Below, piece after piece: positions 7,799 through 14,263 of a stretch of 39,854 nt of DNA (positions are counted from its first letter, which is position 1; every line of letters begins with the position of its first letter). Location of the stretch: positions 1 to 39,854 of the forward strand of contig NZ_QHLJ01000012.1 of NCBI RefSeq assembly GCF_006864365.1. The letters are read 5' to 3'. The notes under the pieces are model-generated. The model searched no databases and was not told the origin of the DNA. It saw only the letters and a program-made list of their open reading frames with translations. A program made the position numbers and the translations under genes. The DNA is from Campylobacter sp. MIT 99-7217. Its GTDB lineage: Bacteria > Campylobacterota > Campylobacteria > Campylobacterales > Campylobacteraceae.

Positions 7799-8797
7799 AT
7801 GCATGATTTATTATTAGAACTTAATGCAAAGTTGATAAATGAAAAAGTAAAAATTTCTCCTATTGGCAAGGCTGTGGGACTAGATGGAAGAGTTTTTAAA
7901 ATAGATGGCTTAAAGCTCATTGAAAATATACAAAAAAATGGACTTGATATAGCATTAAATCTTAATCACCAAGGAGGAGAAGCTTATGGCTGGTTTGATA
8001 AAAATTCATTAGAGTTAAGGCAAGATGGCATTTATGCAAGCCTTGAATTAACTCCAAAAGGAAAGGAGCTTGTTGAAAGTAAGGCTTTTAGGTATTTAAG
8101 CCCTGAGTATTATGTGGATAATGATAAAAATGTTATCCATTTGGACGCTATGGGACTTGTTAATCAGCCAAATCTTTTAAACAGGGCTTTAAATAAAGCC
8201 AAATCATTGATAAATAGCACCAAAAATTCAAAGTCGAGCACCCCACGAAGTGGGACGGGGGCTTTAGCATTTGGTTCTTTAGGCGGACTTGGTTCGCCGT
8301 TAAAAGAACATCAAAAAGAAAGGAACGCAATGAACGAGGAAGAATTGCAAGATTTACAAAAATTAGCCGAGGAAGCAGAGGTAAAGGCTGAAAATTTAGA
8401 AGATACTGCCACACAAGCAGAGGAAAAAGCAACTCAGGGGGAAAATCCTAACACCGAGCTTGAGGATTTGAGAAAAGAAAACGAAGAGCTTAAGGCAAAG
8501 TTAGCAGAACTTAGCGCAAAACTAGAAGCTTCTTTAAATAAAAATGAAGAAGTGGAGGCTGAATTTAACAAAAAACGCCTTGATTCTCTTTTGCAAAATG
8601 GGCTTATTTTGCCTAATCGCTACCAAAAAGCTCTTAATATGAAAGGTAAGATTTTAGAAGATTATCTTGATGTATGCAAAAAAGAAGCAGGTATTATCTT
8701 AGGCAAAAAAGAAATGAATTTTACAAGCAAAAGAAAAGAGCTTAACGCTTATGAAGCAAAAGTTTTCAAACAACTTGGAATCAAAGGAGATAAATAA
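7799..8797 (+). CDS. Mu gpI-like head protease fused to scaffold
   Basis: A 332-residue protein of the Mu I family. Residues 1-140 are the protease-like part, with a Leu-Asn-Leu-Asn-His-Gln block, a Lys-Ala-Phe-Arg-Tyr-Leu-Ser-Pro-Glu-Tyr block and Leu-Val-Asn-Gln-Pro-Asn-Leu. Residues about 145-177 are a low-complexity Ser/Gly/Pro linker encoded by a GC-rich hairpin sequence unlike its surroundings. Residues 178-332 are a highly charged coiled-coil scaffold. In Mu the scaffold is also made from an internal start, and here ATG 8330 (Met178) has AAAGGA upstream. It is the first gene of the + strand head operon, and its stop overlaps gpT as TAATG. Confidence 0.85.
   Translation: MHDLLLELNAKLINEKVKISPIGKAVGLDGRVFKIDGLKLIENIQKNGLDIALNLNHQGGEAYGWFDKNSLELRQDGIYASLELTPKGKELVESKAFRYLSPEYYVDNDKNVIHLDAMGLVNQPNLLNRALNKAKSLINSTKNSKSSTPRSGTGALAFGSLGGLGSPLKEHQKERNAMNEEELQDLQKLAEEAEVKAENLEDTATQAEEKATQGENPNTELEDLRKENEELKAKLAELSAKLEASLNKNEEVEAEFNKKRLDSLLQNGLILPNRYQKALNMKGKILEDYLDVCKKEAGIILGKKEMNFTSKRKELNAYEAKVFKQLGIKGDK
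8242..8309 (+). repeat. In-frame relative of the prophage GC-rich hairpin element
   Basis: The stretch GTGGGACGGGGGCTTTAGCA (8250-8269) resembles the head of the units in the intergenic arrays (GGTGGGGACGGG...GGCCTTTAG). It follows a CCCAC-GAA-GTGGG hairpin (8242-8254). It is followed by a longer imperfect hairpin with arms GTTCTTT (8274-8280) and AAAGAAC (8303-8309) and an inner GGCG/CGCC pair. It encodes the protease-scaffold linker and ends about ten bases before the internal scaffold ribosome binding site. Confidence 0.5.
8330..8797 (+). CDS. Internal scaffold protein (gpZ-like) nested in gpI gene
   Basis: An in-frame internal start, ATG 8330, is preceded by a good ribosome binding site (AAAGGA at about 8319-8324). 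It would yield a 155-residue, Glu/Lys-rich coiled-coil protein. Mu and relatives make a separate scaffold from the 3' part of gene I, so this is expected for the family. What can be seen is the site, the spacing and the domain break; expression itself is inferred. Confidence 0.6.
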   Translation: MNEEELQDLQKLAEEAEVKAENLEDTATQAEEKATQGENPNTELEDLRKENEELKAKLAELSAKLEASLNKNEEVEAEFNKKRLDSLLQNGLILPNRYQKALNMKGKILEDYLDVCKKEAGIILGKKEMNFTSKRKELNAYEAKVFKQLGIKGDK

Positions 8798-9684
8798 TGG
8801 CTTTTACAGAATTAAGCACTGCTTATATGCAAGCAGTAAATAAAGGCTTTAGCACTATTTTTAACAATGCTCTTGAGGGTGGAAACAAAGATTATGAAAA
8901 ATTTGCAATGGTAACAAATGCAAATTCTTTGGTTGTGGAGTATCAATTTTTAGCCTCTTTGCCAAAAATGCGTGAGTGGATAGGAGATCGTCAATTTGGC
9001 AAACTTAAAGGGCAAGGCTATACCATCACCAAAAAAGACTGGGAAAGCTCTATCGAAGTTCCACGAGATGTGATAACTTATGATAATTTAGGAATAGTAA
9101 GACCACAAATTGAAATGCTAGCTTATGAAGTGCAAAACCATTATAATGATCTTATTTTCACGCTTTTAGAGCAAAATGAAACCTGCTTTGATGGCAAGAA
9201 ATTTTTTGCAAATGATCATGATATCGGAGGAGTAGGCTTTTCAAATTTAGGCGACAAAAAGCTTAGTGCTGAAAGCTTGATGAATGCACGCAAAAATATG
9301 AGAGCCTTAGTCAATGAAAGCGGCAGGGTCTTAAATATAAATCCAGCTCTTTTGGTCGTTCCTTTAAGCCTTGAAGCTAAAGCCCTTGAGATTGTTAATA
9401 GTGATTTGATTAATGGCTCAAGCAATGTCTTTAAAGGAGTTGTAGAGGTATTTACAAGTGCAAATTTAAGCGATCAAGATGCTTGGTATTTGATTGATAA
9501 TACTAAGCCGATTAAGCCTTTGATTTTGCAGATAAATAAAGGGGCTGAGTTCGTTGCTAAAGATAATCCAACAGATGAAGCTGCTTTTATGCGTAAGACT
9601 TTTCAGTATGGCATCGATAGCGAGGATAACGCAGGTTATGGACTTTGGCAACTTGCTTATAAATCAAGCGGAAAGGTGGAATAA
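8797..9684 (+). CDS. Mu gpT-like major head protein
   Basis: A 295-residue major capsid subunit of the Mu gpT family, close to the usual length. Recognisable blocks include Lys-Met-Arg-Glu-Trp-Ile-Gly-Asp-Arg with Gly-Tyr-Thr-Ile-Thr-Lys-Lys-Asp-Trp-Glu, and a segment with Lys-Phe-Phe-Ala-Asn-Asp-His. The C-terminal region carries Ala-Phe-Met-Arg-Lys-Thr-Phe and Asn-Ala-Gly-Tyr-Gly-Leu-Trp-Gln. It directly follows the protease/scaffold, as in Mu, and the start is within the overlapping TAATG. Confidence 0.9.
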   Translation: MAFTELSTAYMQAVNKGFSTIFNNALEGGNKDYEKFAMVTNANSLVVEYQFLASLPKMREWIGDRQFGKLKGQGYTITKKDWESSIEVPRDVITYDNLGIVRPQIEMLAYEVQNHYNDLIFTLLEQNETCFDGKKFFANDHDIGGVGFSNLGDKKLSAESLMNARKNMRALVNESGRVLNINPALLVVPLSLEAKALEIVNSDLINGSSNVFKGVVEVFTSANLSDQDAWYLIDNTKPIKPLILQINKGAEFVAKDNPTDEAAFMRKTFQYGIDSEDNAGYGLWQLAYKSSGKVE

Positions 9685-9933
9685 ATGGATAATATCGCTT
9701 CAGCTAATAAGCTTAGAAAACAAAATGAAAATTTAAAACCAAAAGAAGATGATGGCGAAAAAGAAAAAGCTTTGTTTTTGGAAGAAAAGCAAGAATTTGA
9801 AAGACAAAAGAAAGAATTTGAACAAGAAAAAGCTTTATTTTTAAGCAAGCAGCAAGAAAGCTTAGATGAGCAAAGCAAGGCTGATGAGTCTTCAAAAAAT
9901 AAAGAAGCAAAAAAAGCAAAAGAGGGCAAATGA
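9685..9933 (+). CDS. Small charged coiled-coil protein after major head gene
   Basis: An 82-residue protein made almost wholly of Lys, Glu, Gln and Ala/Leu, with heptad-like Glu-Phe-Glu-Arg-Gln-Lys-Lys repeats between residues 25 and 55. It starts immediately after the gpT stop and ends in an ATGA overlap with the next gene. No family recognised. The position suggests a head decoration or connector accessory, but the low complexity makes homology claims unsafe. Confidence 0.55.
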   Translation: MDNIASANKLRKQNENLKPKEDDGEKEKALFLEEKQEFERQKKEFEQEKALFLSKQQESLDEQSKADESSKNKEAKKAKEGK

Positions 9934-10283
9934 CACCTTTGCTCACTCCTCCTAAAATGCTAGCTCTTACTTTAAAAGAGCTAGCCCTCATGCAAAGAGC
10001 ACAAGCAAATTTGGCTAATATCGATGAGATCACAAGAGAGATTGTCGCAAGAGCAAGCAAGGATGCGGACGAGTTTTGTGCTAGAAAGAATGTGCCTGAT
10101 TTCATTTGGGAGGATTTTGCTTATATTCGCATAAAAATTTATCTTAAAATCGTTCTTGATGAAGAAGATAAACTTTTGCTCGAACAAGCGATTAAAAGAG
10201 TGGAAAAAGCCAGCGAAATTTTAGAAGATGGCACTTTTAGCACACTTAAATTAAGGGTTTTAGAGCGAAAAGATAGATTTTAG
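9930..10283 (+). CDS. Putative head-tail connector protein (gp36-like position)
   Basis: A 117-residue mostly helical protein starting in an ATGA overlap. It lies where Mu encodes gp36 (DUF1320), between the head protein and the gp37-type tail terminator, and is of the expected size. The middle segment (Asp-Phe-Ile-Trp-Glu-Asp-Phe-Ala-Tyr-Ile-Arg-Ile-Lys-Ile-Tyr) fits a helical connector. The family assignment rests mainly on position and length. The gene is followed by a 244-base repeat array. Confidence 0.45.
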   Translation: MTPLLTPPKMLALTLKELALMQRAQANLANIDEITREIVARASKDADEFCARKNVPDFIWEDFAYIRIKIYLKIVLDEEDKLLLEQAIKRVEKASEILEDGTFSTLKLRVLERKDRF

Positions 10284-10289
10284 TCTTTT

Positions 10290-10510
10290 GGCTGGACGCC
10301 CTTGTGCTTTATCCTAGTTTAGTTTTTGTTTTAAGGCTGGACGGGGTAGGCCTTTAGTAAAGCGACTTTAAACGAATTTACTTCGTTTAAAGTGATAGCA
10401 AGGTGGGGACGGGTGCGGCCTTGTCTTAGTTTTAAGCCCAGCAAGGTTGGACGGGGAAGGCCTTTAGTAAAGCGAGCTTAAAGGAATTTACTTCCTTTAA
10501 GCTGGTAGCA
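10290..10510 (+). repeat. GC-rich hairpin repeat array B (four units)
   Basis: Units begin at 10290, 10335, 10402 and 10445 with GG(C/T)TGGACGGG-like heads and GGCCTT. The second and fourth contain perfect 12-bp hairpins with a TTTAC loop: arms 10365-10376/10382-10393 (ACTTTAAACGAA) and 10475-10486/10492-10503 (AGCTTAAAGGAA). Arm differences are compensated on the other side. Each hairpin unit ends in (A/G)(A/G)TAGCA or GGTAGCA. The last hairpin ends about ten bases before the AAAAAAGGA ribosome binding site of the gp37-like gene. The gap has no other gene. Confidence 0.85.
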
Positions 10511-10527
10511 TAAAAAAGGATTTAATT

Positions 10528-10905
10528 TTGACTTTAAAAAAGATGACGACTGATTTGTTAGCACATTTTAAAGCCATAGGTGTGGCAAATTATGAGGATA
10601 TTAAACAAGGTGGGCTTTATCTAATGCTTGAAAGCTTAACAAGCTTAAATCATCACAAAGATAATGCAAGTTTTAGCCTCATTTTTTCATCTCACACATT
10701 CAACAAAGACAAAAACTCAGTCATAGAAAAAGTCGATGAGCTAAGAAGCTTACTTTTTGCTTTTAGTCCCACAAAAAAGCTTTTAACGAGCATTGAGAGC
10801 GGTTTTATTTCAAACTCGCTTTTTGCTTATCGCTTGAAATTTAGCGTGGAGATTTTTTCAATGGCTGAAGAATTAGAAGAAGAAGATATTTTAAAGGAAC
10901 TTTAA
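10528..10905 (+). CDS. Mu gp37-like tail terminator protein
   Basis: A 125-residue protein of the gp37 / DUF1834-like class by position and length. The opening helix Leu-Lys-Lys-Met-Thr-Thr-Asp-Leu-Leu-Ala-His and a beta-rich middle with Leu-Tyr-Leu-Met-Leu-Glu fit a tail completion fold. The start is TTG 10528, supported by AAAAAAGGA eight bases upstream; no ATG fits. The C-terminus is acidic. It overlaps the endolysin start by one base (TAATG). Assignment to the exact family is moderate. Confidence 0.5.
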   Translation: MTLKKMTTDLLAHFKAIGVANYEDIKQGGLYLMLESLTSLNHHKDNASFSLIFSSHTFNKDKNSVIEKVDELRSLLFAFSPTKKLLTSIESGFISNSLFAYRLKFSVEIFSMAEELEEEDILKEL

Positions 10906-11294
10906 TGAAAGACAATGCGTATTTTAAAGAAAGCGAGTTTAAATGCAAATGCGGTAAGTGCCAAATGCCTTTAAATGTTCCAAGCGATGAACTTATTGAT
11001 TTGCTTTGCGAGATAAGAGAGCATTTTAACGCCCCTATCATTATAAATAGTGGCTATCGTTGTGCTACTCATAATGCCAAAGTTGGAGGTGCTAAATCAT
11101 CTCAGCATACTATAGGTTCGGCGGCTGATTTTGTGGTTAAAGGCGTAAAAACGCAAGTTGTTTATGAATATATTTTAAGCGTTTATGGGCAAAGAGCCTT
11201 AGGAATTGCCATAAAACACAATTTTAAAGATCCTTTTGCAGGCTTCGTGCATTTAGATACAAGAGGCAAGAAAGCAAGATGGACTTATTCGTAA
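10905..11294 (+). CDS. Peptidase M15A family endolysin
   Basis: A 129-residue protein with the M15 zinc carboxypeptidase core. The SSQHTIGSAADF block (residues 65-76) carries His and Asp zinc ligands, and a Gly-Phe-Val-His-Leu-Asp block near residue 116 carries the third His. An N-terminal Cys-Lys-Cys-Gly-Lys-Cys cluster is typical of phage members of this family. It would cut peptidoglycan cross-bridges for lysis. It leads the lysis module with the spanin and holin genes. There is no signal sequence, so release depends on a holin. Confidence 0.85.
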   Translation: MKDNAYFKESEFKCKCGKCQMPLNVPSDELIDLLCEIREHFNAPIIINSGYRCATHNAKVGGAKSSQHTIGSAADFVVKGVKTQVVYEYILSVYGQRALGIAIKHNFKDPFAGFVHLDTRGKKARWTYS

Positions 11295-11306
11295 AAAAGG
11301 TTTTGT

Positions 11307-11648
11307 ATGTTTGATTTTATTTTATCTAAATTTTTAAGTCCAGCAAAAATAGCTCTTTTTTCTTTGGCTCTTTTTTGTGCTTTTTTGTATTTGAAAAACC
11401 ATAGCTTAGTTTTAGAAAATGAAAGCTTAAAACTTAAAGCCTTGCATTTAAACTCTGAATTAAGTGTCTTTGAAAGCAAGATAAAAGAACAAAACAAAGC
11501 TATTGATAAATTAAGGCTTGAGTTAAAGCCAAAAGAGGTTTTAAAAGAAGTTTTAAAGGTGGATAAGGTTTTTGTTAAAGATAAAAGCTGTGAAAGCGAG
11601 CTTAAAGCTTATAAAGAACTTTTTTCTATCTTAGGAGCAAAAAAATGA
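11307..11648 (+). CDS. Inner-membrane spanin (Rz-like)
   Basis: A 113-residue protein with one N-terminal membrane segment (about residues 13-30) and a long periplasmic coiled coil (about 32-75), the architecture of i-spanins. It overlaps the following lipoprotein gene by four bases (ATGA), as Rz/Rz1-type pairs do. Its role would be to fuse the inner and outer membranes at lysis, together with the o-spanin. Identification is by architecture and context rather than sequence identity. Confidence 0.75.
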   Translation: MFDFILSKFLSPAKIALFSLALFCAFLYLKNHSLVLENESLKLKALHLNSELSVFESKIKEQNKAIDKLRLELKPKEVLKEVLKVDKVFVKDKSCESELKAYKELFSILGAKK

Positions 11649-11881
11649 GAATTTTCCTACTAATCATACCCTTTGTTTTAAGTGCTTGTGGCTCTAAAGA
11701 CACTTTAATCAAAACAGAGTTTAAAGAGCTTAAAATTCCTATCAAATGTCCCTTAAAACTTCCTTTAAAACCTTTTGATTATGGGGATTTAGAAAGTGCG
11801 AAAAAAATCAGCAAATATTATTTAGAAGCTGAAAGCATAGCAAAGATTTGCACAGGAGATAAAGATGAAACAAGAGAGTAA
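11645..11881 (+). CDS. Outer-membrane spanin lipoprotein (Rz1-like)
   Basis: A 78-residue lipoprotein with signal peptide and lipobox Leu-Ser-Ala-Cys (Cys15). The mature part is about 64 residues and Pro-rich in the Pro-Ile-Lys-Cys-Pro-Leu-Lys-Leu-Pro-Leu-Lys-Pro region, a feature of Rz1-type o-spanins. It is translationally coupled to the i-spanin. Two further Cys residues (about 35 and 69) could form disulphides. Its last bases overlap a 40-residue frame. Confidence 0.75.
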   Translation: MRIFLLIIPFVLSACGSKDTLIKTEFKELKIPIKCPLKLPLKPFDYGDLESAKKISKYYLEAESIAKICTGDKDETRE

Positions 11882-11987
11882 AACAATGAGTCAAAAAACG
11901 ATTTTAAAAGAGCTTTTTATATGCTTTTTGTTTTCAGCTTTTGCTTTAGGGCTTTTTTATGTATTTGAAATTTTTACAAGGAACTAG
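11865..11987 (+). CDS. 40-residue single-span membrane protein in lysis module
   Basis: A short frame starting at ATG 11865 with AGGAG six bases upstream, overlapping the end of the o-spanin gene by 17 bases. Residues about 14-32 form one membrane helix rich in Phe and Leu, followed by a short polar tail. ATG 11886 is a less favourable internal start. It ends three bases before the holin start. It could be an antiholin, a pinholin-like accessory or a lysis regulator; I do not recognise a family. Confidence 0.6.
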   Translation: MKQESKTMSQKTILKELFICFLFSAFALGLFYVFEIFTRN

Positions 11988-11989
11988 CG

Positions 11990-12304
11990 ATGAAATTAGA
12001 AGATGTATTTGTGTATATAATCTTAATGTTGGTAAGTTTGATAGCTGGACTTGTAGGCATAATAACTAAAAATAAATTAAGCAAGGCTCTTAATCTAAAA
12101 GGCAAATTTGCACTCTTTTTGAAAGGTATGCTTGGCTCTATGTTTGTGGCTTATTTAGTTTTTGAGTTTGTAAGTTATCTTAATTTTGACACAAAGTTAA
12201 GCGTTGCGGTGGGTGGTTTTGCAGCTTATATGGGAACTGATGCCTTGCTTAAAATAGAACAGCTGCTAGAAAAGCTTATAAATAAAAAATTAGATAAGTT
12301 ATAG
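11990..12304 (+). CDS. Phage holin family protein
   Basis: A 104-residue protein with three hydrophobic stretches (about residues 7-25, 42-62 and 70-84) and a charged, Lys-rich C-terminus. This is the layout of LydA/phage-holin-type proteins. It lies directly after endolysin and spanin genes, behind AAGGA and ATG 11990. It would form the membrane lesions that release the endolysin. Confidence 0.7.
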   Translation: MKLEDVFVYIILMLVSLIAGLVGIITKNKLSKALNLKGKFALFLKGMLGSMFVAYLVFEFVSYLNFDTKLSVAVGGFAAYMGTDALLKIEQLLEKLINKKLDKL

Positions 12305-12404
12305 CCCTTTGTATTAGCCTTTGTCTTTTAAAAGGTTTTAAATGCGTTTTAAAGCTTTTTAAACATAGTTTTTGGATAAAGAAAAATAAAAGATGAAATA
12401 AAAA

Positions 12405-13931
12405 ATGGATAAATTAGAAATCAACGAGATAAAAGCAAGACTAAAAGCACTAAAATTTAACCATAAAGAAGATAAAAATTTAAGAAGGCAAAGAATTATA
12501 AAGCAAGGCTTTAAAGCCTTTGTTTTTGAATACTTCCCTCATCATATCAATTTTATCGAAGAAGAAAGCAGTATTTTTAGAAATTTCATTTATGATAATA
12601 TAGACAAATTAGAAAAGAAAAATAATCATCTTTGTTTCAAAGCTTATCGTGGCAGTGCTAAAACCACGCTTTTAGTAAGGCTTTTTACGCTTTACTCGCT
12701 TTTAAGCGATAAAAAACAATACGCCCTTATAATTAGCTCCACGCTTGACATCGCAAGCGAAAGCATTGCTACGATTAAGGCTGAGCTTGAGGAAAATGCT
12801 AAATTAATAAATGATTTTGAAATAAAACTAGGCGATGAATGGACTAGTGAAGCTATAGTTTTTACAAGTTTAAAAGCTCATAAAAAAATCAAAGCCTTTG
12901 GAAGTGGCAAAAAGATAAGAGGGACGAATTATCTTGGCAAAAGACCTGATTTGATAATTTGCGATGATATAGAAAATGATGAAAATGTAGAGAGCAAAAC
13001 TCAAAGAGATAAGCTTTATAAATGGTTTAATAAAGCCATTTTAAAGCTTGTTGCAAGAACGCAAAATAATTATTTATATTTAGTCGTTGGAACTATTTTG
13101 CACCAAGATAGTCTTTTAAACCGCTTAAATGATGATAAACGCTTTTTGATTTATGATTTTCCGCTTGTGCTAAGTTTCCCTGACAAACTTGATTTAATCG
13201 ATAAAAACAATATTTTAAAAAGTGATTTAAAGGGCTTTAAATTAGACGATGAGAATTTAAATAAGATAGAAATTTTAAAAGAGTATTTTGCAGACACGCA
13301 AAGCTTTTTTAGCGAGTATCAAAACAAAGCCTTAAGCAATGAAAATGCTATTTTTAGCGAGTATAAAGGCATTGATAAAGAGCAGGATTTTGATTTGGTA
13401 GTTTTAGGCATTGACCCTGCACTTGGAAAGGCTAAGGGGGATTATTTTGCCATTGCAGAGCTTAAAAGAGTGGAAAAAAACAAATTTCATCTAAAAGCAA
13501 GTGGATATAAAATCACTCCTAGCAAAATGATAGATGTGATATTAAAGCTTTACATCAAATATCTAAGTCTTGGCAAGGTGGTAAAAATAGCCATTGAAAC
13601 CATAGCCTTTCAAGAGTTCTTTAAAGATAAGCTCAAAGAAGAGGCTCTAAAGCTTGGCATAATTTTAAGCGTTTGCGAGCTTAAAAACAAGGTTGCCAAA
13701 GAGCTTCGCATAGATAGCCTCGCTCCTTATATAAACGATGGCACGATTTTAGTGGATACAAACTCAAATTTACTTATAGAAGAAATGCTCACTTATCCAA
13801 AATCAGCACACGATGACTTACTTGATGCAAGCGAAATGGCTTTTAGGATAGCCTCTAGTGCAGGAAATGCTGATTATAAAGCCATCAACCGCCTTATAAA
13901 AAAGAAAAGTTTTAAGAAGGGTTTTTTATGA
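12405..13931 (+). CDS. Large terminase subunit (Mu gp28-like)
   Basis: A 508-residue packaging motor. The Walker A motif Tyr-Arg-Gly-Ser-Ala-Lys-Thr-Thr is at about residues 80-88 and Walker B Leu-Ile-Ile-Cys-Asp-Asp-Ile-Glu at about 182-189. The C-terminal RNase H-like nuclease shows Gly-Ile-Asp-Pro-Ala-Leu-Gly (about 335) and His-Asp-Asp-Leu-Leu-Asp-Ala (about 468), giving the acidic residues. In Mu-type phages it cuts host-flanked DNA during headful packaging. The 100 bases upstream hold no obvious strong ribosome binding site. The portal follows after a repeat array, rather than directly as in Mu. Confidence 0.9.
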   Translation: MDKLEINEIKARLKALKFNHKEDKNLRRQRIIKQGFKAFVFEYFPHHINFIEEESSIFRNFIYDNIDKLEKKNNHLCFKAYRGSAKTTLLVRLFTLYSLLSDKKQYALIISSTLDIASESIATIKAELEENAKLINDFEIKLGDEWTSEAIVFTSLKAHKKIKAFGSGKKIRGTNYLGKRPDLIICDDIENDENVESKTQRDKLYKWFNKAILKLVARTQNNYLYLVVGTILHQDSLLNRLNDDKRFLIYDFPLVLSFPDKLDLIDKNNILKSDLKGFKLDDENLNKIEILKEYFADTQSFFSEYQNKALSNENAIFSEYKGIDKEQDFDLVVLGIDPALGKAKGDYFAIAELKRVEKNKFHLKASGYKITPSKMIDVILKLYIKYLSLGKVVKIAIETIAFQEFFKDKLKEEALKLGIILSVCELKNKVAKELRIDSLAPYINDGTILVDTNSNLLIEEMLTYPKSAHDDLLDASEMAFRIASSAGNADYKAINRLIKKKSFKKGFL

Positions 13932-14263
13932 AAGAGGGGCTAAATTTGGCTTTTAAAGCCAACAAGGCAATGATGGGCTTGACCTTTATTTTGGCTTAGC
14001 TCTTTTATCCAGCAAGGCTTGGCGGGTGCGGCCTTTAGCAGTGCTAGCTTAAAGGAATTTACTTCCTTTAAGCTGATAGCAAGGTGGGGTCGGGGCAGGC
14101 CTTTATTCTAGTCTAGTCTTTAAGTCAAGTTAGGTGGGGTCGGGGCAGGCCTTTATTCTAGTCTAGTCTTTAAGTCAAGTTAGGTGGGGTCGGGGCAGGC
14201 CTTTAGTAAAGCTACTTTAAACGAATTTACTTCGTTTAAAGTGATAGCATAGAAAGGATTTTC
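13932..14263 (+). other. 332-base gap between terminase and portal, mostly repeat array
   Basis: No gene over 25 codons was found. Positions 13,932-14,014 hold unique AT-rich sequence with a 22-codon frame (ATG 13929) of doubtful value. From 14,015 the space is filled by GC-rich repeat units. The portal ribosome binding site AGAAAGGA is at 14,251-14,258. Confidence 0.7.
14015..14252 (+). repeat. GC-rich hairpin repeat array C (four units, two identical 50-mers)
   Basis: Unit C1 (14015-14082) has hairpin arms AGCTTAAAGGAA at 14046-14057 and its complement at 14063-14074. Units C2 (14083-14132) and C3 (14133-14182) are identical 50-base tandem copies without the long hairpin, carrying GTCTAGTC instead. 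Unit C4 (from 14183) shares their first about 24 bases and then carries the ACTTTAAACGAA hairpin (14214-14225 / 14231-14242) with loop TTTAC and the end GATAGCATAG. C4 ends just before the portal ribosome binding site. Confidence 0.88.

Noticed and set aside
13929-13997. Frame of about 22 codons after terminase
   Set aside because: It is too short, has no family features, and overlaps the terminase end.
14083-14182. Tandem 50-base repeats as a CRISPR array
   Set aside because: There are only two identical copies with no variable spacers and no cas genes; they belong to the hairpin repeat family.
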